Source of the DNA: Actinomycetota bacterium
Lineage (GTDB): Bacteria; Actinomycetota; Acidimicrobiia; Acidimicrobiales; Poriferisodaliceae
DNA: 6,544 bases
Reading direction: 5' to 3'
Assembly (NCBI GenBank): GCA_002731665.1
Contig: PCCJ01000010.1
Location: 8,187 to 14,730, forward strand
Below, one piece after another: positions 1 through 6,305 of this stretch; position 1 is the first letter of the stretch; every line of letters begins with the position of its first letter. The translations under genes and the position numbers were made by a program. Below the pieces are notes generated by a model, which worked only from the letters and a program-made list of their open reading frames with translations, made no database searches and had not been told where the DNA came from.

Positions 1-491
1 TCCGCCGTCAACGCTAGTTCCATGGCCAGGTTATAGGGAAGCTGCCGAGGCAGCCGAACCAATGCACCAGCACCAGCGAATAGCCCTACACCAACTTCAG
101 GAATACCGAATTTCGCTCCCTCGGATGCCACGATCATGTCACAAGAAAGCGCTACCTCAAGTCCTCCCGCTAACGCGAATCCCTCGACTGCGGCGATGAT
201 GGGTTTAGCGCAACTCTTTTCGGCTATCCCGGCGAAGCCTCGATCACCAGCGTTTGGCATAGCATCTATGCCGCCGTCGACAAACTGCTTAAGATCCATT
301 CCTGCACTAAATCCTCGTCCCGCCCCAGTCAGAACAGCTACTCGCACGTTCGGATTAGCGTCAAACGCATCTAAGGTACTGGCTAAAGCCTGAGCCAATG
401 GGGTATTGAACGCATTCATATCATTGGGACGGTTAAGTGTGATTAGCAGCACATGGCCACGTTCTTCAGTCAGAACTAGCTCTTCGTTCAT
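1..491 (-). CDS. Enoyl-CoA hydratase/isomerase (crotonase) family protein, C-terminus beyond window
   Basis: Reverse-strand reading frame starting at ATG 491-489 and still open at position 3, giving the first 163 residues of a protein that is usually about 250-265 long. The crotonase fold is clear: LITLNRP (about 16-22), an oxyanion-hole segment GFSAGMDLKQF (60-70), AGGLEVALSCD (108-118) and FGIPEVGVG (128-136). E112 and E132 fall where the two catalytic glutamates of true enoyl-CoA hydratases lie, so hydratase activity on 2-enoyl-CoA is plausible; the exact substrate cannot be read. A good ribosome binding site, AGGAG at 500-496, stands four bases before the ATG and fixes the start. It is cytoplasmic, with no signal peptide. 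It is divergent from the esterase gene at 638. A role in beta-oxidation of dehydroadipyl-CoA products of the box pathway is only an inference from proximity. The family wording resembles actinobacterial members. Confidence 0.9.
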   Translation of the reverse strand, partial: MNEELVLTEERGHVLLITLNRPNDMNAFNTPLAQALASTLDAFDANPNVRVAVLTGAGRGFSAGMDLKQFVDGGIDAMPNAGDRGFAGIAEKSCAKPIIAAVEGFALAGGLEVALSCDMIVASEGAKFGIPEVGVGLFAGAGALVRLPRQLPYNLAMELALTA

Positions 492-495
492 GTTT

Positions 496-500
496 CTCCT
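496..500 (-). promoter_or_regulatory. Shine-Dalgarno site of the crotonase gene
   Basis: On the minus strand the sequence reads AGGAG followed by AAAC and ATG. It is a strong anti-16S match with slightly short spacing, and it supports the start at 491. Confidence 0.7.
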
Positions 501-514
501 ATCGACCTACATTT

Positions 515-543
515 TTTATAAAATTTTTAAAAGTTGATATGAA
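515..543 (-). promoter_or_regulatory. Candidate sigma70-type promoter for the crotonase gene
   Basis: On the minus strand, TTCATA (543-538, four of six matches to TTGACA) is separated by exactly 17 bases from TATAAA (520-515, five of six matches to TATAAT). The predicted transcription start near 508 leaves a short leader containing the AGGAG site. The element is embedded in a 22-base block made only of A and T (511-532), which includes the palindrome TTTTATAAAA (514-523). This is a consensus match by eye; AT-rich DNA yields such matches easily. Confidence 0.4.
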
Positions 544-637
544 CTTACCGCGTTAAGCCAAGCCACGGTGGGCTATTTTTCATAGAATTTTTGGTTTCAA
601 ATTAATCACGTCAGGTTCAACTCTGTCGAGATGTAGC

Positions 638-2179
638 ATGAAGTTATTCGGGGGTTATGTGACTAAGATTCAGGAACTGCTAAATCAGATAGAAAGAGCT
701 GATGCAGAAGAAGCTTCCCTATTGGTCCATCGGCTGATACAGGACGTGGATGTATCAGAGCTCGATGGTCATCAAGCCTTACGCACGGCAAGGGCGCTCT
801 CAGTTCATGGCAGTCCTCAACAACTCCCCATCGCTGGCGAGCTCGCGATACGCGCCCACCGCGCTGACCTTTCAGGTGCAGGCGTGTTATTTGCTGAGTG
901 TGCTGACAAGTTAGCGCTAATGAGCGGCCGGCCTCAGCGGTTTGGGACTGCAGCGATGGAACACCAAGGGGACATCGTGATGGGACCACTCGATGGACTA
1001 GCCGACGACGCTATGCGAGACGATTTCGGTTTGCCTCCTCTCAATATCATGCGCGATAACATTCATTCTCGAAACTTGGAACTCGCTCGCCAACGCTCCG
1101 CCGAAAACTACTCAGACTCTAAACACTCATTTTTTCGAGTTTGGACAGATCCGACTGAAGAAGAACTAATTGAACAACTCGATAAAAACCCTAGTGGTGT
1201 TTGGTCTAAGGGCAATATTCTCACTTTTGCAAGCCGGTCTCAAGCGGCTGGCTTAATGCCCGGACCAGTATTTGAAATCCCTATGTGGCGCGTTTCAAAA
1301 GAAGATGGTTCAGCTACTGATCTTTTTTGTGCTCAAATTTTTGTTGATCGACTTGATGAAGCAGTTTTCGGTTTTGGTTTCTGGGAGCTCGACGATAACG
1401 GGTTTCCAGTAGGAGGAGTTCGAGGTTCGGTCGATGAAAGGTTTCGTGGTGTAGACGCGCCGATAGAGGCCCCATCACATGAGGACGAGAATCTACTTGG
1501 AACTTTGTTAACAACGGAACTGAATAGCCAGGCGCTTCGCGAGAACCGGAAGATAAAGGTATACCTCCCTCCGGGTCATGACCCATCTGTCTCGCTTCCT
1601 GTGATCTACTCAACTGATGGAAATATGATTGCACCGTACATAAGACGGCTTGACGCTGCAATTCATCAAGGTGTCATCGGCCCTTTGGTTGTTGTAGCTC
1701 CTCACTCGGCCCCTATGGATAGGTCGGGAAACCAACGTGCCCTCGAATATCTTCCTGGCTTTGATGACCAAAGGTTTGATCGTCATCAAAAGTTTTTTGT
1801 AGATGAGCTCTCACTTTGGGCGGAAGAAACCTTCGGAACTTCAGATCTTAGGAAAGACAAAGCAATATTTGGTTGCTCTGACGGCGCGGGGCATGCTTTA
1901 GCGACTTCTGCGTTGCATCAAGAACGCTTCGGACATTGCATCGCGTTTTCAAGTGGTATGCCTCCTGGGCAACAGATTAAATGGGTCGAGAAAGATGCGC
2001 CGTTTGTCCACCTTTGCGCAGGCACTCTTGAACCTGGTTTCCATCAAGCCACTGAAGCTTGGGCGGCTTGGTTGCATTTCAACAAATCTGACCATCATTG
2101 GACCGAGCGTGTCTGTGGCCATGACTTAATTCAATGGATTGAAGAATTACCATTGGCGATCAAAAGAGCTTGGAACTAG
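638..2179 (+). CDS. Esterase_D-type alpha/beta hydrolase with N-terminal DUF6624-like region
   Basis: A 513-residue protein without signal peptide or membrane segment, so probably cytoplasmic. The C-terminal half (about 305-513) is an alpha/beta hydrolase of the enterochelin-esterase / Esterase_D type: KVYLPPG (307-313), nucleophile elbow GCSDG with S414, the family motif AGTLEPGF with E465 as probable acid, and CGHD with H495 as catalytic histidine. A middle region (about 165-275) ends in FRGVDAP, resembling the linker before the catalytic domain in Fes-like esterases. The N-terminal part has RAHRADLSGAG, RPQRFGT (98-104) and GLPPL (131-135), which recall DUF6624; that assignment is tentative. 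The substrate is unknown: it is a serine ester hydrolase, not necessarily siderophore-related. The ATG at 638 has only a weak GAG upstream. GTG at 659 is preceded by GGGGG (650-654) and is a credible alternative start, removing seven residues. The gene converges on the benzoate-CoA ligase gene. Confidence 0.85.
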   Translation: MKLFGGYVTKIQELLNQIERADAEEASLLVHRLIQDVDVSELDGHQALRTARALSVHGSPQQLPIAGELAIRAHRADLSGAGVLFAECADKLALMSGRPQRFGTAAMEHQGDIVMGPLDGLADDAMRDDFGLPPLNIMRDNIHSRNLELARQRSAENYSDSKHSFFRVWTDPTEEELIEQLDKNPSGVWSKGNILTFASRSQAAGLMPGPVFEIPMWRVSKEDGSATDLFCAQIFVDRLDEAVFGFGFWELDDNGFPVGGVRGSVDERFRGVDAPIEAPSHEDENLLGTLLTTELNSQALRENRKIKVYLPPGHDPSVSLPVIYSTDGNMIAPYIRRLDAAIHQGVIGPLVVVAPHSAPMDRSGNQRALEYLPGFDDQRFDRHQKFFVDELSLWAEETFGTSDLRKDKAIFGCSDGAGHALATSALHQERFGHCIAFSSGMPPGQQIKWVEKDAPFVHLCAGTLEPGFHQATEAWAAWLHFNKSDHHWTERVCGHDLIQWIEELPLAIKRAWN

Positions 2180-2194
2180 CCTCCATGGACGCCT

Positions 2195-2223
2195 AACTAA
2201 GCAGATACCGTTACGGCTTAGTT
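2195..2223. terminator. Inverted repeat between convergent genes, possible bidirectional terminator
   Basis: AACTAAGC (2195-2202) and GCTTAGTT (2216-2223) are perfect inverted repeats around a 13-base loop, and the loop can form a small inner CCG/CGG pairing with the edge of the stem. It sits just after the esterase stop and contains the TAA stop of the ligase gene (2220-2218). There is no T-run on either side and the stem is not GC-rich, so intrinsic termination is doubtful. Confidence 0.3.
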
Positions 2224-3729
2224 CTGATCGTTATCATTTCTCAGAATGTAGCGTTTCACTTTACCTGTCGCTGTCTGGGGTAACTCTTCAACCACTTTTA
2301 CCCATCTCGGATATTTGTATGAGGCGAGGCGGGACTTGACATGATTTTGCACTAGGGCCTCAATCTCATCGTCTGCCTGAGAATCAGCTAGCACTATAAA
2401 TGCCTTAGGTTTGGTTAGCCCATCGGCATCTAACGCTCCAACAACTGCTACTTGCAGAATGTCTTCTAGTTCAAGCACACAGGCCTCAACTTCATTAGGA
2501 GATACCCAGATACCACCCACTTTAAGCATGTCATCGCTGCGACCTAGCGAGGTGTAGGAGCCATCTACATTTCGAACATAGCTATCGCCAGTTGCTAAAA
2601 ATTTTCCCTGCAACGTTTCGCGTGTCTTTGCCGTCCGGTTCCAATAACCGACCATTACAGACTCTCCAGCCACATATAGAGCGCCCGGCTCACCATCGGG
2701 CACTTCAACACCATCCTGATCCCGTAACGAAATTTCGTATCCGTCAACTGGGTAGCCACTCGAGCCGGCGACAGAAGCACCTGGCAAGTTGGAAATAGCG
2801 ATATGAGCTAGTTCTGTGGTACCTAACCCATCTAGAATTTCCACACCAAAACGTTCCTTAAATCGCCGGTATATTTCAGCAGGCAGAGATTCGCCCGCTG
2901 AAATAGCTACACGAACAGATTCAAAAGTATTATCAGGTATCTCCGAAGCTAGTAATTGCGCATAAGACGTTGGTACCCCAAAATAGATAGTGGGCTGGTA
3001 TCGCAACAGATGGCGAGAAATATCTTCTGGAATAGGCCTTCCAGAGTTCAATATGGCCGTTGCGCCAGTTCCAGAGGGAAAATATCCAGCATTTCCTAGC
3101 CCATAAGCAAAAAAAAGTTTAGCGACTGAGTAAACAGTGTCACTGGAGTTCATCCCAAGCACAGAGACCGCATAATTATCAGTACAAAAACCTAGGTCGA
3201 TGTGGCGATGTATCGCTCCCTTTGGAAATCCCGTAGTACCAGAGGTGTAGAGCCAAAAAGCATCATCTGTTTCGGCGGTAGGGTACGGGCTTGCGACCAA
3301 AGTTGCTGAATGCCCCTCGTCTCTATCGGTGTCAAGACACTTCCATTTCAAAAAAAATTGCTGTTCTGCTGCCAAACCAGCCGATTCGGAAAATTCAGCC
3401 GAATAGATTAAACCAACAGAACGCGAATCATCCAGCAAAAACCGATAGTCCGCCTCAGTCAACATGGTCGAAACCGGAACCGGAATAGCGCCAATCCACA
3501 TGGCACCCCAGAACCAATAAAGAAACTGGCAACTGTCTACACAACAGATCATAACTCGCTGTTCAGGGAGCACACCTTTAGCTGAAAGCTCGGCAGCTGC
3601 TGATTTAACGCCGTTTAAAAGCTCTAACCGAGATACCTCTCTCCCATCACCAGCATGAATGATTGCAACTGCTGACGGTTCACTCTCCGATGGCTCAACG
3701 ACAAAGCGGCTGACTGCATTAGCAAGCAT
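2218..3729 (-). CDS. bclA: Benzoate-CoA ligase (BadA/BclA family)
   Basis: A 503-residue ANL-superfamily adenylate-forming enzyme converting benzoate, ATP and CoA to benzoyl-CoA, AMP and pyrophosphate in the cytoplasm, the entry step of the box pathway. Visible motifs: P-loop YTSGTTGFPKG (161-171), the benzoate-CoA-ligase-typical AKLFFAYGLGNA (203-214), ISAGE (276-280), DGLGTTE (300-306), TGD (380-382), hinge segment GRSDDMLKVGGIWVSPNEVE (396-415), DGLTKPKA (436-443) and TATGK with catalytic K490. AKLFFAYGLGNA and DGLTKPKA together separate this group from acetyl- or long-chain acyl-CoA synthetases. Length is slightly under the roughly 520-530 usual for characterised members. AGGGG at 3739-3735 lies five bases before ATG 3729-3727, so the start is well supported. 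It is divergent from paaX-boxC-boxB and shares their control region, implying co-regulation. Substituted benzoates (e.g. hydroxy- or aminobenzoate) cannot be excluded, but BoxC and BoxB next door favour benzoate. Confidence 0.93.
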   Translation of the reverse strand: MLANAVSRFVVEPSESEPSAVAIIHAGDGREVSRLELLNGVKSAAAELSAKGVLPEQRVMICCVDSCQFLYWFWGAMWIGAIPVPVSTMLTEADYRFLLDDSRSVGLIYSAEFSESAGLAAEQQFFLKWKCLDTDRDEGHSATLVASPYPTAETDDAFWLYTSGTTGFPKGAIHRHIDLGFCTDNYAVSVLGMNSSDTVYSVAKLFFAYGLGNAGYFPSGTGATAILNSGRPIPEDISRHLLRYQPTIYFGVPTSYAQLLASEIPDNTFESVRVAISAGESLPAEIYRRFKERFGVEILDGLGTTELAHIAISNLPGASVAGSSGYPVDGYEISLRDQDGVEVPDGEPGALYVAGESVMVGYWNRTAKTRETLQGKFLATGDSYVRNVDGSYTSLGRSDDMLKVGGIWVSPNEVEACVLELEDILQVAVVGALDADGLTKPKAFIVLADSQADDEIEALVQNHVKSRLASYKYPRWVKVVEELPQTATGKVKRYILRNDNDQN

Positions 3730-3734
3730 TCTCT

Positions 3735-3739
3735 CCCCT
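3735..3739 (-). promoter_or_regulatory. Shine-Dalgarno site of the benzoate-CoA ligase gene
   Basis: The minus strand reads AGGGG, then five bases, then ATG at 3729. Together with the family-typical N-terminus it decides the start. Confidence 0.65.
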
Positions 3740-3758
3740 TAACGACTAAATCATTTCA

Positions 3759-3787
3759 TTGGACTATCGAGACCTACTAAGTATTAC
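3759..3787 (+). promoter_or_regulatory. Candidate promoter of the paaX-boxC-boxB operon
   Basis: TTGGAC (3759-3764) and TATTAC (3782-3787) are spaced by 17 bases, each matching the sigma70 consensus at about four of six positions. The predicted start near 3794 leaves a leader of about 35 bases before ATG 3829. The -10 element falls inside the imperfect dyad at 3776-3798, as expected for a repressed promoter. The match is weak, and TATAGT at 3793-3798 is an alternative -10. Confidence 0.3.
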
Positions 3788-3798
3788 AAAAATATAGT
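3776..3798. promoter_or_regulatory. Imperfect dyad in the bclA-paaX control region, candidate operator
   Basis: ACTA-ag-TATT (3776-3785) is mirrored by AATA-TAGT (3791-3798) around ACAAA, an eight-base arm pair interrupted by a two-base bulge on the left. It lies in the middle of the divergent intergenic region, overlapping the candidate -10 of the rightward promoter. PaaX-family proteins bind imperfect palindromes near the promoters they control. Assigning this site to the adjacent PaaX protein is inference, and AT-rich dyads arise by chance. Confidence 0.3.
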
Positions 3799-3811
3799 AA
3801 ACGCGTATTGC

Positions 3812-3821
3812 GTCACGTGAC
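3812..3821. promoter_or_regulatory. Perfect 10-bp palindrome GTCACGTGAC upstream of paaX
   Basis: GTCACGTGAC is its own reverse complement and lies seven bases before the preferred ATG at 3829. Its GTGA (3817-3820) is also the only Shine-Dalgarno-like string before that start, so a protein bound here could block both transcript elongation and translation. It could be a second operator for the PaaX-family protein. If translation began at TTG 3808 the palindrome would be coding. Confidence 0.35.
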
Positions 3822-3828
3822 TTATTTG

Positions 3829-4692
3829 ATGCAGAATGTTGCTGTGGGTAACTATTTATCGCGTCGACCTCTCCCACAGGAACTACTTATCACTCTGCTA
3901 GGAAACCAACTTCTCCATCACTCCTCGTCTCGAGTAAGCTCCATCGGCTTAATACAAATCCTCAATCAACACGGATTTTCTGTCGCTTCCACTCGATCTG
4001 CTCTATTACGACTCGTAAAACGAGGGTTCCTGATCTCTCATCGAGCCGGAAGAGAAACACACTACTCGCTATCGACACGAGCTAAATCCTCGCTGATTGA
4101 TGGCGAGCATCGAATTCGAACATTCGTTGATGTGGAAGATTCTCCAGAAAGCGAATGGACACTTCTGAGCTATTCCCTTCCCGTTGAGCATCGTTCATCT
4201 CGTGACCGGCTGAGAAGGCGTCTTACGTTTCTCGGGTACGGAAATCTTAGAGACGGGCAATGGATAGCACCAGGTGATAGATCCTTAGAAACCGACGCCG
4301 TTATCCGCGAGCTTGAACTTGAGCAACATGTCGAATTATTCCTAGGGCGGCCTGCAATTACCATGGACCCTAGCCGAATGATTGCTGAAGCTTGGGGGCC
4401 CCTTGACCAACTCGGTAATCTTTACATCACGTTTTCACAAAAATGGGATCCAGCGGGTGCTTTACGTAGGAGCAAGGATGACTTATTCATAAGAACACTT
4501 CTCATGCACGAATGGCGACAGTTTCCCTTGGCAGACCCCGGGTTGGCTGATAAATATTTTATTTGGTCTCGCCACAGACGGGATGCTCAGCAACTATTTA
4601 TAGAAACTTGGCGGGGCTTAGAGCTCACCGCAAATCAAATCTTCTCGGAAACATGCGTTGTTTCTGACTCATTCCAACCAATCGGAACGTGA
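3829..4692 (+). CDS. paaX: PaaX-family transcriptional regulator of the box genes
   Basis: A 287-residue cytoplasmic regulator of the PaaX (phenylacetic acid catabolon repressor) family. An N-terminal winged helix (about 16-85) follows the family start pattern LPQELLITLLG (15-25), with probable recognition helix SVASTRSALLRLVKRG (51-66) and wing HRAGRETHYSLS (71-82). The central Cas2-like domain begins EWTLLSYSLP (109-118) and includes RDRLRRRLTFLGYGNLRDG (125-143). The C-terminal domain carries RTLLMHEWRQFPLADPGL (222-239). Family members bind palindromic operators and are released by an aryl-CoA, phenylacetyl-CoA in the founding case. Here the neighbours point to benzoyl-CoA (inference). 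ATG 3829 is chosen because it gives the usual 15-20 residues before LLITLLG. It has only a weak GTGA as ribosome site, and the frame stays open to TTG 3808 and GTG 3817. The stop overlaps the boxC start. The symbol denotes the family, since this is probably not the paa-pathway regulator. Confidence 0.87.
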   Translation: MQNVAVGNYLSRRPLPQELLITLLGNQLLHHSSSRVSSIGLIQILNQHGFSVASTRSALLRLVKRGFLISHRAGRETHYSLSTRAKSSLIDGEHRIRTFVDVEDSPESEWTLLSYSLPVEHRSSRDRLRRRLTFLGYGNLRDGQWIAPGDRSLETDAVIRELELEQHVELFLGRPAITMDPSRMIAEAWGPLDQLGNLYITFSQKWDPAGALRRSKDDLFIRTLLMHEWRQFPLADPGLADKYFIWSRHRRDAQQLFIETWRGLELTANQIFSETCVVSDSFQPIGT

Positions 4693-6293
4693 TGATTGAT
4701 TTCCAACGCCGTCCGGATCAATATTCGCATTGGGTTTTGTCCGTTGATGACGTAATCGCGACGCTAACACTCGCTGTTGACCCACAAGCAGCAGCTATTG
4801 GAGAATACGAACTAAAACTTAACAGCTACGACATCGGTGTCGATATAGAGCTCGCGGATGCAATTCGGCGTATACGATTCGAATACCCCAACACTAAATG
4901 CGTTGTGATCGACAGCGCTCTCGATGGCATTTTTTGTGCTGGTGCCAATATCCAGATGTTAGCCGGCGCGGATCATGGACATAAAATAAATTTCTGTAAG
5001 TTCACGAATGAAACCCGTCTTGAAATTGAAGAGGCGTCCTTATATAGCGGAATACGATTTCTCGCAGCGGTACGAGGGGCTTGCACAGGAGGCGGCTACG
5101 AGCTAGCTCTTGCCTGTGATCACATTATTTTAATAGATGATAAAAATACAGCAGTTTCCCTCCCGGAAGTACCGCTACTCGGAGTACTTCCAGGCACCGG
5201 TGGACTAACTAGGCTCACCGATAAGCGCCACTTGAGGCGAGACATAGCTGACGTTTTCGCAACCAAAGCCGAAGGAACGCGCGGGCAAGAAGCATTGAAA
5301 TCAAAATTAGTTGACGAGTTAGCTTCACCAACAGGTTTCGATATGGCTGTGAGGCACAGAGCGCTACAATTATCGAGCTCAACCACTCGGATAGGTGGCT
5401 CGCCCGCCGTGTTGCCTGAATTATCCATCCAGGTCACAGATAACGGGATTCAATACCGTTATGTTTCGGCGACCTTTAAGAGCCAGCATGTAGATATCGA
5501 AATTTCAGCCGCCGAAAACTCAGACTGGCTACTAACCACTGCGCTCGAACTCGATGACCTACTGTGTCGATTGCGTTTCAATCATACTCACTTGGGTACG
5601 CTTTTAATTCGCACTTCAGGCTCAGCTAAATCGGTCTTAAGTCACGACGAAGCCCTAAGCAACCCCACAACTCACGAAGAGCTCGAAACTGCGCTTCTCT
5701 GGAAACGAACGCTTTCAAGAATGGATTTGACAGCAAGGACTTTAATCGCAGCGATAGAACCCGGCTCCTGTTTCGTTGGGATTTTATTCGAACTGGCGCT
5801 CGCAGCAGATAGAAGTTACATGCTTTCCGGAATTTTCGAAGATGATGAAGACCCCCTTCCTGCAGCAACGATGCAGCTAGGTGCCGTAAACCTGGGAGTA
5901 TTTCCTATGGCCAACGGTATTAGCCGACTAGCGTCTCGTTTTTGGGGGGATAGCAATGGTTTGAGGAATGCAATCGAAACACGCGACACACCTCTCGTTG
6001 CCTCCAACGCTATTGAAAGAGGCTTGGTGACTTACACACCCGATGATTTAGATTGGGAAGAAGAGCTACGCATAGCAATAGAAGAACGTTCAAGTTTTTC
6101 GCCAGATGCTTTAACGGCTATGGAAGCTAATCACAGATTCGCTGGACCTGAAACTATGGCTACTAAAATTTTTGCACGGTTATCAGCCTGGCAAAATTGG
6201 ATATTTACACGCCCGAACGCTAGTGGCCCTGAAGGGGCGTTGCGTTTGTATGGGACCGGTTCGAGACCGGCCTTTAACACCGACCGAACATAA
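4692..6293 (+). CDS. boxC: BoxC, benzoyl-CoA-dihydrodiol lyase (2,3-epoxybenzoyl-CoA dihydrolase)
   Basis: A 533-residue enzyme that hydrolytically opens the ring of 2,3-epoxybenzoyl-CoA, giving 3,4-dehydroadipyl-CoA semialdehyde and formate, without oxygen. It is an enlarged crotonase of nearly the usual BoxC length (about 550). BoxC-specific blocks include KLNSYDIGVDIEL (42-54), IFCAGANIQML (80-90), KINFCKFTNETR (98-109), GACTGGGYELALACD (129-143) and VSLPEVPLLGVLPGTGGLTR (155-174). E137 and E159 occupy the crotonase glutamate positions. The second half (about 245-533) is a degenerate crotonase-like domain ending in the conserved GPETM, SAWQNWIF and ALRLYGTG motifs. ATG 4692 shares one base with the paaX TGA (TGATG), so translation is probably coupled; GGAA (4684-4687) may act as ribosome site. 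GTG at 4689 would add one residue and overlap by four bases. boxB follows after 12 bases in the same operon. The identification is very secure. Confidence 0.96.
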   Translation: MIDFQRRPDQYSHWVLSVDDVIATLTLAVDPQAAAIGEYELKLNSYDIGVDIELADAIRRIRFEYPNTKCVVIDSALDGIFCAGANIQMLAGADHGHKINFCKFTNETRLEIEEASLYSGIRFLAAVRGACTGGGYELALACDHIILIDDKNTAVSLPEVPLLGVLPGTGGLTRLTDKRHLRRDIADVFATKAEGTRGQEALKSKLVDELASPTGFDMAVRHRALQLSSSTTRIGGSPAVLPELSIQVTDNGIQYRYVSATFKSQHVDIEISAAENSDWLLTTALELDDLLCRLRFNHTHLGTLLIRTSGSAKSVLSHDEALSNPTTHEELETALLWKRTLSRMDLTARTLIAAIEPGSCFVGILFELALAADRSYMLSGIFEDDEDPLPAATMQLGAVNLGVFPMANGISRLASRFWGDSNGLRNAIETRDTPLVASNAIERGLVTYTPDDLDWEEELRIAIEERSSFSPDALTAMEANHRFAGPETMATKIFARLSAWQNWIFTRPNASGPEGALRLYGTGSRPAFNTDRT

Positions 6294-6305
6294 GCAGAGA
6301 AGCAA

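Larger units (their letters stand above)
492..637. other. Divergent intergenic region between crotonase and esterase genes
   Basis: It holds the leader and probable promoter of the minus-strand crotonase gene (492-543). On the plus strand I see only a -10-like TAGAAT at 583-588 with no good -35 partner at 16-18 bases, so the promoter of the esterase gene is not identified. No open reading frame or RNA gene is evident here. Confidence 0.6.

Noticed and set aside
136..393. Plus-strand 85-codon open frame opposite the crotonase
   Set aside because: Low-complexity Ser/Pro/Ala-rich product lying entirely antisense to a gene with clear crotonase motifs; a shadow frame.
663..989. Minus-strand 108-codon frame inside the esterase gene
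   Set aside because: No recognisable domain, Arg/Leu-rich shadow composition, and fully within a better-supported gene. The same holds for the minus-strand frame at 1314-1661.
2139..2339. Plus-strand 66-codon frame spanning the convergent gap
   Set aside because: It overlaps the ends of two well-supported genes, has no ribosome site evident and no recognisable product.
3808..3828. TTG 3808 as the paaX start
   Set aside because: No ribosome site precedes it, the start codon is rare, and the extra seven residues (through HVTYL) do not resemble PaaX N-termini; ATG 3829 gives the usual family length.
5120..5437. Minus-strand 105-codon frame inside boxC
   Set aside because: Antisense to the most conserved part of boxC with no domain signal; a shadow frame.
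6256..6270. Perfect 5-bp stem CCGGT / ACCGG with a 5-base loop near the end of boxC
   Set aside because: It lies inside the conserved C-terminal coding part (YGTG region), has no T-run after it and is short; termination here would cut off boxB. Probably chance.
4692..6293. BoxC as two fused ordinary enoyl-CoA hydratases
   Set aside because: The second half lacks intact crotonase active-site motifs, and the whole length and motif set match BoxC.
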